Positions 1 through 12,127 are shown, counted from the stretch's first letter. The stretch is 64,000 bases of DNA from Pohlia nutans (GCA_022496805.1 CM040094.1:3309501-3373500), one strand, 5' to 3'. The notes: generated from the sequence alone by a model not told the origin. Translations and numbers: made by a program.

Positions 1-891
1 TATTTATACATGAAATTTTAGACACAAAATCATTGTTATGTTGAAAACATGTGTACCAAATTTCAAAGCTAGAAGATTGATACAGAAAACGATATTCAAG
101 ATTTACTAACAAGGGGTAGCTGTAAGAAATGTTTCACAGCTGCCAACTTTGACACCCTCCCAAGGATTGAAGAATTTTTTTTTCGCATGGGATTTTAGGA
201 GTAGGAACATCTTTATATTTTTTACACATGTGAAAAAATTCAAGTCCAAAAGACCCACAAAAAAATGATATTCCAAATCTACCAACATGTGTAGTTGTGA
301 GAAACAAAGTTGCTTCACAACTACGTTGGTAGATATAGAATAACTATTTTGTGCGTATTTTTTGGCCTTGAAAATTTTCGTACATGTGATCAACATTATA
401 AAGATCATGTGAAAACTATTTCATATTGAAATAACAAATTCTCAGCCCTAGGGAGGCTGTCAAAGTTGGAAGTTGAGAAGCAACTTTGTTTCTCACAACT
501 ACACCTGTTGGTAGATTTGGAATATCATATTTTTCGTGGGTCTTTTGGACTTGAATTTTTTCACATGTGTAAACAACATAAAGATGTTCCTACTCCAAAA
601 CTTTCATGTGAAAAAAATATTTCTTCAATCCGTGGGAGGGTGTCAAAGTTGGCAGCTGTGAAACATTTTTTACAGCTACCCCTTGTTAGTAAATCTTGAA
701 TATCTTTTTTTGTATCAATCTTCTAGCTTTGAAATTTGGTACACATGTTTTCAACATAACAATGATTTTGTGTCTAAAATTTCATGTATAAATAACAATT
801 TTCCAGCGCTTGGGAGGGTGTCAAAGTTGGCAGCAGTGTGGGCATTTTCCCTGGAATTGCACAAGGGGACAATTTCGGTGTCACCCCACTG
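1..891. mobile_element. Long-inverted-repeat (foldback) TA-target element, left end cut by window
   Basis: Bases 1-313 are the reverse complement of about 480-793, with an unpaired loop between, so the element folds into one large hairpin. The symmetry axis near 397 places the missing left end about 100 bp outside the window. The right end reads ...CACCCCACTG followed by TA at 892-893, matching the TA plus CAGTGGGG ends of the neighbouring element at 894-2947. Arm motifs (caactttgacaccctccca, taccaacatgtgtagttgt) are shared with the elements at 894-2947 and 8521-9484, so these are one family. No transposase is visible inside. Short ORFs here are only arm sequence read through. Family membership is seen directly; the Tc1/mariner assignment is inferred from the neighbour. 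Confidence 0.8.
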
Positions 892-893
892 TA

Positions 894-2947
894 CAGTGGG
901 GTACCAATCTAAATGTCGTTGTCGAATTCCCAGTGTGAAAAATTTCAGTACTGCCAACTTTGAAAGCCTCCCGAGAGCTCAAAAATTGGTGTTTTACCAT
1001 GAAAGCTTAACCTAAGAATCATCTTTTAGTTCCTTATATGTAGGAGAAAATAACAATGTCAAATGATTCACCAAAAAAAAGTTATTCAAAATCTACCAAC
1101 ATTGGTAGCTATGGAAAGTTTTTTCACTGCTGCCAACTTTGACAGCCTCCCAAAGATGGAATTTTTTTTGCCATGAAATTCTTGGATTAAAAACCTCTTT
1201 ATGTTGATAGCATATGATAAAAATTTCAAGGTCAAAAGATTAATACAAAAAAAGATATTAACAATCTACCAACATGTGTAGTTGTGGGAAACAATGGGGG
1301 AAACCATTTCATTGCTACCAACTTTAACACCCTCCCAACGATTGAGAAATTGTCTATTTAATATGAAAGTTTTGGCACAACATGCTCTTTATAATAACAA
1401 CATTCATGCCAAACTTCACGGTCAAAAAATTTATACAGAAAAATATATTTACAAACTACCAACGTGTATGTCCTCCGTTTTGCACAATCATTGCTTGCAA
1501 TCTAGAATGCATAGAATGACATAGTTGAAGGAGCTTTGTACCATTGATTAAGCTTCACTCTCTTTCAATAACTACCTTCAAATGTTTTGGACATATTGGG
1601 CCATGTTGCACAGCATCTTTCAAAATCTTCCAAAGGTTCTCAATTGGATTGAAATCGGAAGAATTTGCAGGCCAATCGAGCTTCTCCAAAAGGTGTGTTT
1701 ATCTCCATTCTTCCGCACATTTTTCACAAACTTTGCTACAATGGACAAGTGCGCCATCTTCCATGAGCAATCCCTGTGGCACTCTACTCATAAAATGAAG
1801 CAACTCGACATTATAGACCACTTCAACAAAATCCTTAGCAAAACGTCTATCTTTGGGCATAAAAACAAGTTGTGACTTTTGCCCTCCAGCAAATGCACCC
1901 CAAATCATCAAAAAAGTTCTCCTACTCTTAAAATTTGGAACTATACAACTTGATGAATAGCGCTCATATGGATTTCTCCAAACATGAACTTGTCTAGAAT
2001 TTTTTCCAACTTCAAAGGTAGACTTATCTGTCCAAACAACTCTCTCCTATTCTTTTATAGTCCACCACAATACTTTTGAGCAAATGCCAATCGTTGAGAC
2101 ATGTGACGATGTGTCAAAAAAGGTTTTTTAACAGCAATTCGACTGAAAATGCCACTCTCATGTAAGGCCCTTCGAATAGTCCATCTAGACACTTGAGTAG
2201 AACATATATTAGTGATCTCAGAGACTGTCGAGCGACAATGAGTTTTTGAGACACGTATGATAGCATGGACATCTCTATGACTAAGCTTTTTAGCATGACT
2301 TCCAGCACAAGGTTTGCTCTTATAGGTTCCATCTTCTCGAAATTTCTTCTCAAAATCTTCTTCACATTGGTAGATTGTAAATATTTTTTTTGTGTAAATG
2401 TTTTGACCTTGAAATTTGGCATGAATGTTGTTATCATAAAGAGCATGTTGTGCCAATGTTGTGCCAAAAATTTCATGTTAAATAGGCAATTTCTCAACTG
2501 TTGGGAGCGTGTCAAAGTTGGTAGCAATGAAATGGTTTCCCCCATTGTTTCCCACAACTACACATGTTGGTAGATTGTTAATATCATTTTTTGTATTAAT
2601 CTTTTGGCCTTGAAATTTTTATCATATGCTATTAACATAAAGAGGTTTTTATTCCAAGAATTTCATGGAAAAAATAAAATAAATAAATCTTTGGGAGGCT
2701 GTCAAAGTTGGCAGCAGTGAAAAAAATTCCACAACTACCAATGTTGGTAGATTTTGAATAACTTTTTTTGGTGAATCTTTTGACATTGAAATTTGGCATA
2801 CATATAATGAACTGAAAGATGATTTATTTGTAAAAAATTCGTGGTAAAATACCAATTTTTGAGCTCTCGGGAGGTTTTCAAAGTTGGTAGTAATGAAATT
2901 TTTCTCACTGCGAATTCGAAAACGACATTTTGATTGGTGCCCCACTG
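894..2947 (-). mobile_element. Tc1/mariner-superfamily element with ~580-bp terminal inverted repeats
   Basis: The element begins CAGTGGGGTACCAATC at 894 and ends with the inverted form at 2947; TA dinucleotides flank it at 892-893 and 2948-2949, as expected for TA target duplication. Arms run about 894-1472 and 2363-2947, interrupted by small indels. The roughly 0.9-kb centre carries a broken Tc1-like transposase on the minus strand (see 1555-2400). Typical Tc1 elements have TIRs of tens to a few hundred bases, so these arms are unusually long. The left TA is shared with the end of the element at 1-891. Total length is 2054 bp. It is the likely parent type of the transposase-less foldbacks at 1-891 and 8521-9484. 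Confidence 0.85.
1555..2400 (-). pseudogene. Degenerate Tc1-like DDE transposase
   Basis: Read on the minus strand, an N-terminal helix-turn-helix-like part (KLSHRDVHAI...VSRWTIRRAL...GIFSRIAVKKPFL) lies around 2120-2300. It is followed by a first-aspartate motif (RVVWTDKSTF, about 2015-2045), then WGAFAGG, a second-aspartate motif (LMEDGALVHCSK, about 1735-1770) and the Tc1 hallmark DWPANSSDFNPIENLW (about 1620-1667). The reading frame is broken by a frameshift near 2060, an in-frame TAG just after it, and a TAA between the second D and the final E. Spacing from second D to E is about 38 residues counting that stop, longer than the 34 of classical Tc1. The gene lies wholly between the inverted-repeat arms of its element and cannot make an active enzyme. 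Confidence 0.85.
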
Positions 2948-2949
2948 TA

Positions 2950-3455
2950 CAACTTGTGTTCATATATCAAGTTCAAAATATTCCTCTAGGTTGCATTTTA
3001 CAATGCATCATCACAAAACTGCCGAATTTGTGAAGGGGCTCCAGATATTTAGTGGTAAATCCATAGCCTACAGCCTTCAGTATTCTCATGTGCCTGAGTG
3101 AATAAAAACAGATTCAGAAAGGTCTAATTACATCCCATAGTTCTCCAACTCATCAAACACAAACTGAAGACATCAACATGTCTCCAGATCAAAATCAGTT
3201 AAAGGACTCCAATTTCCCACCATGTACACAAATTTCTGCCTAATTTCTAAATTTTGAAAGGGAAGATGTACCTCATTTGTACATTAGAGCCTGTGATCGG
3301 TTTTTGGTGAACCTACAGCTTCCACTTTGAAAATTTGTATTTATTCAAATAGTTATAAAAAATTTAAATTAACTATAAAAACTTCTGAATTTCGTATTGC
3401 TAAAAGAGGAAAAAACTAAAATATCAATTCATCTATCCCAAGTATAGTGCATGTC
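2950..3455. repeat. Dispersed repeat, paralogue of 27118-27650
   Basis: This stretch matches 27118-27650 closely, including the run gaaggggctccagatattta and the region around tctccaactcatcaaacaca, with a small local duplication in the second copy. After the TTAA element at 3460-4032 the match resumes at about 4050-4110. The left part (caagttcaaaatattcc through gaatttgtgaagggg) also resembles the 3' portion of the TTAA element at 53001-53956, so it may be an old truncated TTAA element fused to unrelated sequence. No ORF or motif suggests a gene. Confidence 0.6.
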
Positions 3456-3459
3456 TTAA

Positions 3460-4032
3460 CCCCTAACTACCTAAGCGACCATATATGGTCGCTCAAAAAT
3501 TTCAGAGTTTAAAAAGAGTTGAGCCCACTTTAAACGCCCATAACTTTTGCAAAAATAACAAATATTGAGCGAATTTTTTTTTTCACTTGTAGATATTGAA
3601 ACTGAGCATCTTTTCCAAAAAGAAATTTTGATATTTTTTTTTACCGATTTTTCTCTAAAGCCCTCGAAGTGACAGCATCTCAAATTGTCACAATTTTGAA
3701 AATCTGCCCGGAATGGAATCTTTAAGTTTTCTACCAAATAAGTTTAGTTCTAAAATGAACAAGGTAACCACCATATAAAACCAATGTTTTTGACCTATCA
3801 TATTTGATTCCAAGTCAAAATGATTAAACATGCAGTGTTTATGAATTTTCAAAGAAAATTCTTATAAATTGATTATTAAATAATTTATAGCATATTTCCA
3901 AAATTTAACTGTATAGATGTTGTCTTACAGTTGTGTTCTACACATGTAAAAAAATTGAAGCTCATAAAAGTTGAGTGAGATGGACATTATGACACATCTA
4001 GCATTTCAAGAAAACCCTTGGGCACTTAGGGG
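3460..4032. mobile_element. TTAA-flanked miniature element (piggyBac-like), 573 bp
   Basis: TTAA at 3456-3459 is followed by CCCCTAACTACC, and the element ends GGGCACTTAGGGG before TTAA at 4033-4036. Just inside the left end is the palindrome GCGACCATATATGGTCGC. The paralogous stretch at 27600-27715 reads straight through a single TTAA (27650-27653), apart from a small indel after it, and so acts as an empty site. There is no coding capacity. TTAA duplication and CCC-type ends are the piggyBac signature; no transposase of that family is in the window, so the superfamily is inferred. Confidence 0.85.
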
Positions 4033-4109
4033 TTAACTGGTCGGGAATGAGTGTTTTTACTTTAGTGACATCTCAAAAGACGTGATTCTCTTCACTAAAT
4101 CAAGACAAT

Positions 4110-5100
4110 TTTAACATAGTAGCCTCTAATGAAAACATTAAACAAAATACACATGTAGAGGGTTTTTGGGCATAAAATCATCAATGATTTGAAGTATTAT
4201 AGGTCTTAATGTAAGTGAGGTATAGAAATCTAAATCGTACAATCTTGTTAATCATACAATCTTGTACTATACATGTTGTAAATGACGTTGATCAAATTTA
4301 CAGTCATTTGGCTATTGACATAGATTGCAAAATCATAATGGATTAGTGTTGAAAACTCGGGAAAGTCACTTAGTGTAAATTTTGGGTACATATGAGCGTA
4401 CAAAGGGTATTTAATGGGGGGCTATGAAATAACTAGAATGTTCTACTATTTATAGTATATTTAGGTATATTCCACATATGTTTTATGAATATTCCTCGAA
4501 TATTCCCAAATTGGTTTTATAACACCCTATATTACTTTTTCTAATTTATAATTTCTATCTCAAATGATAAAAGACACCCTATTTTTATTCTGTCATAGTT
4601 ATTTAAATTCTTGACAGTGACTTCCCCGGGGTTGAAAATGGATGCTGAAATTTTCCTAGCAACACATTAGACGTGAAATTTGATTTCTAAACCTACTCAA
4701 TTGAAATACCTTTAAACTATAAAATGGTTCAAAATCAATACATAAACACATTGGTAAAAAGTGAATTTTTTAAATATATTTGTTGTGTCCAAATAAGGCT
4801 TTGAAATGTCAAAAAGTAGCCCCAAAAATGACCCATTGATCCAAAAAGCAGAAAGTGTCCAAAATAAATCCGTGCGCTAAAATGATTCCCAAACATTTAA
4901 AAGATCTTGAATTGACATGAAAATTTACGATGATATCTAGACTTCAAGGAGAATCTAATTTAACAATTTTTATTTTCATTTTTTTATTGATAATAGACAA
5001 TGGATGAAGGAGAAACAAGCTCCTAAAGTTGTTGCCATCAATATATACTTTGGTGAATCAAAATTAATAGCACACATTTTATTAAAAGTCAAACATATTT
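4110..5100. repeat. Dispersed repeat, inverted copy of 18300-18845 and 27790-28340
   Basis: From about 4190 to 4900 this is the reverse complement of 18395-18800 and of the related stretch at 27880-28340; shared landmarks are attttcctagcaacaca and gaggtatagaaatct. From about 4850 to 5080 it also matches 16700-16888 plus 17351-17400, where a Mutator-type MITE has split the second copy. At 5027-5036 the sequence keeps the single aagttgttgcc target. No gene is visible. Confidence 0.6.
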
Positions 5101-5559
5101 CGTTAGATATTGGACTAGCAGATTAAAAAAAGCAATGGGGAGTGTTGCCCTTCTCAAATGATAGCTCGCCGGCTCCCTTACATACCATATAAGCGTTGAA
5201 AATCCACCGAAGTAGAACCTATAGTCATCAATACAATTATTTGAAAACTAACTCCGACTTAAGGTCATCCTTGGGAATTGCAATACGGGTATTTTTTTTT
5301 TATCCTTTTAAAAAGTACAAATTACAAAAGGCCAAAGCCAAACCCATTGATGATATTGTATTCCACTATCAAGAACAATTTACCTAAGTACAATACAATA
5401 TACATTAGGTTCTTTAGCCCTTGCGAGGATTCACCTCTTTTGCTCTCACTGCATGAAAGATAAAATAAAATCAAAATATGTGATTTTTGAGGCGGGGTTG
5501 TCCTGGACTTCCAACTCCATAACATTCACTAGCCTCTATGACTACTGCGTTCGCCAACA

Positions 5560-7170
5560 TAATGATGTGGAATATCCCACATCATTTCATCTCTCTAATG
5601 AAATGATGTGGGATATTCCACATCACATGAGTAGGTATGGGGGCACGTGGCATAAAACAAGAGCAATCAAACATGGTGAGCAGTAATCAAAAGCACTCAC
5701 TCAATCACCATTCAACAATGGTTTGTAATTGTTTAATTGATTCAACAGTCCATTCAAATACAAATCAGGGATCACTGTATATACAAAGGAATCATGGAAC
5801 TAAAAAGCAGCCTCTAGGAAGGCTAGTGAATGTTATGTGTCCACCATCATTCTTTAGGGAAAAAAATATTACATGACATGCCCAATATTCCAGAATGCCT
5901 TATAGTGATTCTTGTGCAACTCGACTCTTATTCCTAGGTAAATTACTAACTTACAGCTTACAAGGGCTAAAGAACCTTCTGAACATGGAATTGACCCTGC
6001 TAAACATGAGCTGGCTCATGTTGAATGAGACTTTCTAGCGAGATCATGGGAAGGTAGATGTGACTTTCATACCATCACGGCACCAAAGCCACATCTCACA
6101 ATAGTTTTTATTTTATTTCAATTTAATTCAACAATTAGACACTTTATTCCACTGCAAGAAAATCCATCTCAATGAACCTTCACTTGTACCTGCTGGCCTT
6201 TCTAATGCAACCTGAATTCTGTTTTAGGTGAGTACATAAGTACATCTGAAAGTCACAAAACAAGCATCTGAGTACGGTTCCCTTGTTGATTGAGCTAAAT
6301 TTCATTGGATTTTGTTACCCATCGAAGGGAATTCCAAATTTTCAATCAAACAAATGCAGAACATTCAGTAGCCTTGGGAGAGGTTGCCTTAACCCTTTAA
6401 CGTCCCGATTCAACACTGTTTTCAAAGATTTGTTATAAAATGGTTGATGAAAAACGGAAATGGAGTTGATGTACAAAACAAAGTTGCAAATGTCAATGTG
6501 TAGATAACATCCGTACGGTTGGATTCATCATATTTATTATTAATATTTTTTAAGTAATTTTGCAAGGTTTTCTCTTGAAATTCAATTAAAAATCCAAAAT
6601 TAACACAAAAAAATTTAAAAATATTGTAATGAAATTAGGATGACATGCACTACGAGATGGTATGGTTTCCATTATTTGATTCTACTTATTATGGAAAATC
6701 ATATTTAAGGTCTTTCGTTTTGAACTAAGATTGAAACTTGACATTAATCACTTTTGTAATTTTTCAAAAATTCACATTATCTTATTTGGAAGATCCATAC
6801 CGTACAAATGGTATTCAACTAGCACAAGAATGAAAAAAAAAAAATGGATGAAAAACATCCGGTACCTACAGAAATCGAGCTGCTGAAATTCATCCGGCGT
6901 CCAGAATCTGGACGCCGACACGCTAAAGAGTTAAAATTTCATCCACCTTTATATATGACATGATCAGTGTTTTGTAATTGAATGGACTATTGAATCTTTC
7001 AAACAATCACAAAACAATGTTGAATGGTGACTGAGCGAGTGCTTTTGAATACTGCTCATCATGGTTGATTGCTCTTGTTTACAACCACGTGCCTCCATAG
7101 CTATTGATGTGATGTAGAATATTCCACATCATTTCATTGAAGAGATAAAATGATGTGGGATATTCTAGAC
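5560..7170. mobile_element. Foldback-type element with ~230-bp inverted ends
   Basis: About 5570-5790 is the reverse complement of about 6950-7160; shared landmarks are cattcaacaatggtttgtaa on the left and its counterpart near 7000 on the right. Each end also carries a short hairpin with arms of the type aaatgatgtgggatattcca. A TTAA element (6393-6930) sits between the arms. Copy 2 of the duplication keeps only the left arm (46440-46650) because its right arm is deleted. No coding region is seen, and the exact ends and target duplication could not be fixed. Confidence 0.55.
6393..6930. mobile_element. TTAA-flanked miniature element, 538 bp
   Basis: TTAA at 6389-6392 then CCCTTTAACGTCCCG; the right end ACGCTAAAGAG precedes TTAA at 6931-6934. 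It is the same subfamily and nearly the same length as 47428-47967, but the two sit at different positions in the duplication copies, so they are independent insertions. No ORF of note. Confidence 0.8.
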
Positions 7171-8520
7171 CATTCTGTTCAAGGGAAGGCAACACTCCCA
7201 AAGGCTACTGAATGTTATGTGAGTCACAATTTGAGGAGAAATATTAGCTAAGATCCTACATTTTCTTAGGCCAATCAGTTTTCTAAAGCATTCTCTTGGT
7301 TAAGTGTGAAAAAAGCAAGGATTTTTTAATAAAAAAAATCCCCCCCTCAATTGATTAATTTTGTTTTGATTCTAAGACTTTGAACTCAATTAAGCAATTC
7401 TGGATTTCAACCGGCTAATATGAAGGTATGTCTCTTGTATGTCTTTGACATGTCAAAACTCTATAACTTCGATGTGTGTTTTTTTTAGAATTTAATTTAA
7501 AATTATAATTTTTAATTAATGAAAACAATAAAGCCATATGTTTCTCTGTAATACGTATAAAACTCATACCTACAAAATAAAATTTAATGTCTATTAAAAT
7601 AATATTAGATGTTGTATTATCTCCTCAATACTTTGGACATAATTGATTTTTTTCTCTTGCCAAGCTTGAGATGATGACTATAATAAGTACTTCAAATAAA
7701 TAAGGTAAAAAATAAAAAATAAAAAATAATAATAAAAATGAAGTGTCTCTATATGACCTATCGTTTTCAAACATACATTAAGTATTTGTGAAATAGAAAA
7801 AAATTCTACGAATTCAAAAAATAAAATAAAATGATTAGCAATGACAAAATTCCAACCAACTCAACAATTATCATTTCCTAGCATTCATGACAAATCTTGC
7901 ACTCATGTAAACTAACAACCCATCCACAGTCTGGGAAGTTTTTGAGCTTTACCGGTTACTTTCCTTTCATTCCAAGATTGAACCAGTTTTTCAAGTGTGG
8001 AGTCCAGTTATTTTCTCTATTTAATATATAAAATAGATTTTTTTTAGCTTTTTCACCCGGTTTTTAGCCGTTCCTTCTAAATTCCAATCGGTTTTTTACA
8101 AAATCAACCGGCTCATCTTACACTAGCTGCCGGTTCACCCCGTTCATTGAACCCATCATTTGGACTCAAATTGCTCCTAAAGGTTTGACCCATATGATAT
8201 TTGATTACAGAAAAATTGATTTTTTTTTTCAAAGGGCATATTTGTAGTTTATGTGGTGCGAAGTTCTATAATATAGTCATTGAAATGCATACGTCATAAA
8301 TATTTGAACTAAAAAAACATTTAAGCTAGTTCAACCTTGGGTTATATGATTAGAGGTGGTTTTGAATCTATTTCAATTAAATAACAATCTCAAATCAAAA
8401 ATATTAATAGTCATTTTAAAACAACAGTCAAAAGCTTGGAACTGTATTCAAATTTATTAAAAAGTAAATAGGGGGTCATAAAAGCACCTAATTGCACGTA
8501 GCTCGCGCGCACATAATGCA

Positions 8521-9484
8521 CAGCGGGGTCCAAGGTAGAATGGCGTTTTTGGTTTCGCAGTGAGATAAATTTCAGTACTGTTAACTTTGAAAGCCTTCTG
8601 AGAGCTCAAAAATTGGTATTTTTCCATGTAATGTTTATCAAAGACTTATCTTTAAGTTAATTTCAATGCCAAAAGATTCACCGAAAAAAAGTTATTCAAA
8701 ATCCACCAACATTGGTAGCTGTGGAAATGTTTTCACTGATGCCGCCTCCCAAAGATTGAATTTTTTTTTTTTTTGCCATGTAATTCTTGGAACAAAAATC
8801 TCTTTATGTTAATAACATATGATAAAAATTTCAAGGCCAAAACATTAATACATAAAAAGATATTAACAATCTACCAACATGTGTAGTTGTGGGAAACAAT
8901 GGGGGAAACTTTGCTACCAACTTTGACACCCTCCCAACGGTTTAGAAATTGTCTATTTACAATGAAATTTTTGACACAACATGCTCTTTATGATAACAAC
9001 ATTCATACCAATTTTCAAGGTCAAAAAATCTATAAAAAGAAAAATATTTTCAATCTACCAATGTGTGTAGTTTCCCCCATTGTTTCTCGCAACTACACAT
9101 GTTGGTAGATTGTTAATATCTCTTTTTTTATTAATCTTTTGGCCTTGAAATTTTTATCATATGTCATTAATATAAAGAGGTTTTGTTTCCTAGAATTTCA
9201 TGGCAAAAAAATATAAAATTCAATCTTTGGAAGGCTGTCAAAGTTGGCAGCAGTGAAAACATTTCCACAGCTACCAATGTTGGTAGATTTTGAATAACGT
9301 TTTTTTGGTGAATCTTTTGGCCTTGAAATTTGGCATACATATAATTAACTTAAATATAAGTCTTTGGAAAAACGTTGGAGGTAAAATACCAATGTTTGAG
9401 CTCTCGGGAGGCTTTCAAAGTGGGCAGACTTGAACGTTTTTCCACTGCGAAACCAAAAAGGCCATTCTACCTTGGACCCCACTC
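8521..9484. mobile_element. Foldback derivative of the long-TIR Tc1-type family, 964 bp
   Basis: The element starts CAGCGGGGTCCAAGG and ends with the inverted CCTTGGACCCCACTC; it is almost entirely two inverted arms homologous to the arms of 894-2947, with the transposase region missing. The right flank is TA (9485-9486) and the left flank CA (8519-8520). Duplication copy 2 at about 48840-48870 lacks the element and has a single TA at this point (cacataatatacattgagg), which confirms TA target duplication with one later mutation. Non-autonomous. Confidence 0.9.
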
Positions 9485-9621
9485 TACATTGAGGTGACCT
9501 CCCCTCTCCCCTTCATGCCCAAAAAGGGTTCTTTTCCTTCTTCTTTGAAAAAGCAAAGTATGTTCTAAACAACTTCAAAAATCAAACTCCCACAATATTC
9601 TAATAAGAAAAAAATTAGTAT

Positions 9622-10030
9622 CCCGGGGAGGTCACTCCATTGTCAAGTTGAAAACCACATGCGACGGAAACAATCTACATTTTCTAACTTGCATCACCAA
9701 AAAGGGTCAAACTTTTATCAAATTTTTTTTATGGGTAGATATACATGATATCTATTACATAGTAGAAACTAATAACCAAATTTGATGCTCTTTCTTTTCT
9801 AGAAAACATACCGTTGCTAACTAGAATGACGCAGAATTGACCTAAAACAATTACTAGAAAAAATAAAGATGACTCAAAATTTCAAAACAGTATACAGAAG
9901 ATATTATCAATGGTTATGTATATAGAGAAAAAAATCATGATTTAAAAAAATATTTATGGCATATACTATAGGGGTAGCAAACTTTCGTCGCACATGGTTT
10001 TCAACTTGACAATGGAGTGACCTCCCCAGG
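9622..10030. mobile_element. MITE with ~48-bp terminal inverted repeats
   Basis: The left end CCCGGGGAGGTCACTCC and following cattgtcaagttgaaaacca are mirrored at the right end (ggagtgacctccccagg). Copy 2 of the duplication lacks this segment (about 48990-49000), so it is an insertion. The centre is AT-rich with no coding capacity. The target duplication is too decayed to read, so the superfamily is open; hAT or Mutator types are both possible. Confidence 0.75.
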
Positions 10031-11571
10031 TTGAGTTTATAGACTTGTGTCCATTACTAAATTAAGGTTTCCAACCTCACCAAATATCACATAAAATCTT
10101 CACACTCTAAGTTTATAGGGTAAGGAAAAAATTAAAACACAATCCAATATCACATAAAATCACAAAACAATTCACATTCTAAGCTTACAAGTAAATCAAA
10201 AAATAAAACAAATTCCAATATTGTAAATACAATCAACAAAGGCATCTCTGTGAATACTACAAACTCTAAATGCAAGTTGCTACCTGCAATTCACTACATC
10301 AAAAAATATAATTCCTCCAGCACAAACAACAATTGTTTGGATGCCAAAATGGTTTCAACAAGATTGACAATTCCAAAGGAAAGCTATAATAGCAAACCAT
10401 AGTGAATTGCAATAAAAGAACATAAGCAACAAAAAAAACTCAAGCTCCAAGTGCATGAATTGGAAATTTGAGAGCTTCTCAAAAAGCGGTATCCCTCACT
10501 TGTGCCCATAACAAAAACAACCCCGCAAAAACAAACATGTAGTCAATGTTAAGTTGTACATGAGGTGTCTTGCAGCATACCACTATTTGTTATTGTATAT
10601 TCACAAGCAAAATAAAAATCAAAAGTGGTAATTTGTAAAGTATGGTCCACCAACTCCCCTTGTTGCACCAACTACATTTTGATGCACCTTTGTGCACTTT
10701 AAGCATTTTTTTGAAAAGTTAGCTTCCAAACCAATTTGAAAATTATGTAGCAATGATTCAATGAAAAAGGAGCGAACAAACTTTTAGATTTATGTACATA
10801 TTAATCAAAACATAAAATCTCAGAATGTGAAATTGATTTTATGATGAAGATTTTAAGTATCAAAACTTCCATTCTAATAACAATTTTACCTATTTGTGAT
10901 ACTATATTCAAAAATCTAAAAATAACCCAACCTAAGAAAATTCATTCTGAAGTACATTCCAAAAATGAAATCCATCAAAAAAGTTTTTCAAATTGAAGAA
11001 ACAATTCATCCCTTCCAAAAATAACACATTTTAAAATTTGAAAATTATATCAATTCAAAAATGATCAAAACATTGAAAGATATATTTCTTTATATGTTTG
11101 AACACTAGAAAAATATATAGCTGAAAATTGCATTTACAATCCTTTGTTCTCCTACTCTTTAAGAATTAAGAGTGCGTATTATGCACTCTACCAAAGCACT
11201 AGTTCATCCTTTGTTTCGTCGTGCATTAAAATATAATGTTGGAATTTTAGTTTTCTATCATTAATTTTTTTTCTTTTATAAGTAAGGTCCATCCTACTAC
11301 TTTAGATTTCACAAAAATATTTTTCTTTCTCCGGAATGGATTTTTCAAATTCTTGAAATCCTACAAAAAGTGCACGATGACATACAAAAAGTGCACGAGA
11401 ATTGTAGTTGACCAAACCATGCAAACATTTGGGTTACAAATGCAAATTGGAAAACAAGATATGATCAATGTTGCATGTTGGACCTGTTGTCCAAAATTCT
11501 ATAAACCAGGTGCCATCACTTCAAAATTCCCAATCCACGTTCAACACTATTAGAGCATCAAGCTATGAAAA

Positions 11572-12127
11572 AAGATTACTTGTGGGCTTAGGGTTTGCCT
11601 AAGTACCTCGAGCAAGGTGTTGATTGAATTGTTGTGGATTACAATATGGTTGCTTGGGGGAAAACCCTTTGAGCATTGATCGTTGTTGCATCATGCATGT
11701 ATGGTACGTTTAATGCACAAAAGCCCAACGTGCCGCCAACTTGATACAATTTGCCGGAGTATTATGAGAGTGAATCTTATAACTAAGTTCTTCAAAGCAG
11801 ATCTTGAAATGTGGAGGAGGGATCGCGTTTCAGCAACCCAATCTCTTCTATAGGAATTTCGTACTCAATAATGAAACTTATAAAATGAACCCAATCATTC
11901 AGAGGCAATCTCTGTATCCTAAATAAGTTAAAAAATTAACTTATTAACTAAGGTCACATGTACAACTTAGTTTGAGCAGCAAGTCAAATTTCTAGGCTTA
12001 TGTCGGAGCCTCCATGAGCCCTTGAGTCTTGACCAAGGACTCTCAACAATTGCCTAATTACATTTCAAATGTTGGAATTTGAACATAACTAGGAGAAGGG
12101 ACAATGAAAACAATAAAATAGACTTTT
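11572..12127. other. Block almost identical to 50763-51308 amid diverged duplication
   Basis: From gattacttgtgggcttaggg to acaataaaatag I find only about three substitutions against 50763-51308 (in gattgaattg, catgtatgg and cccaacgtgcc). The sequence just before (11340-11570) and just after (from 12128) differs at many positions and by indels. All six frames are broken by stops and no RNA-gene signature is recognised. The block may reflect gene conversion, an unrecognised functional element, or a later exchange between the copies. Confidence 0.7.

Noticed and set aside
106..2573. Several ORFs of 68-147 codons on both strands
   Set aside because: They are read-through of the inverted-repeat arms; the same text appears in several frames and strands. 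Only the central minus-strand Tc1 motifs are meaningful.
11572..12127. Organellar DNA insert as explanation of the near-identical block
   Set aside because: I recognise no plastid or mitochondrial gene in it, and it lies collinear within both duplication copies.
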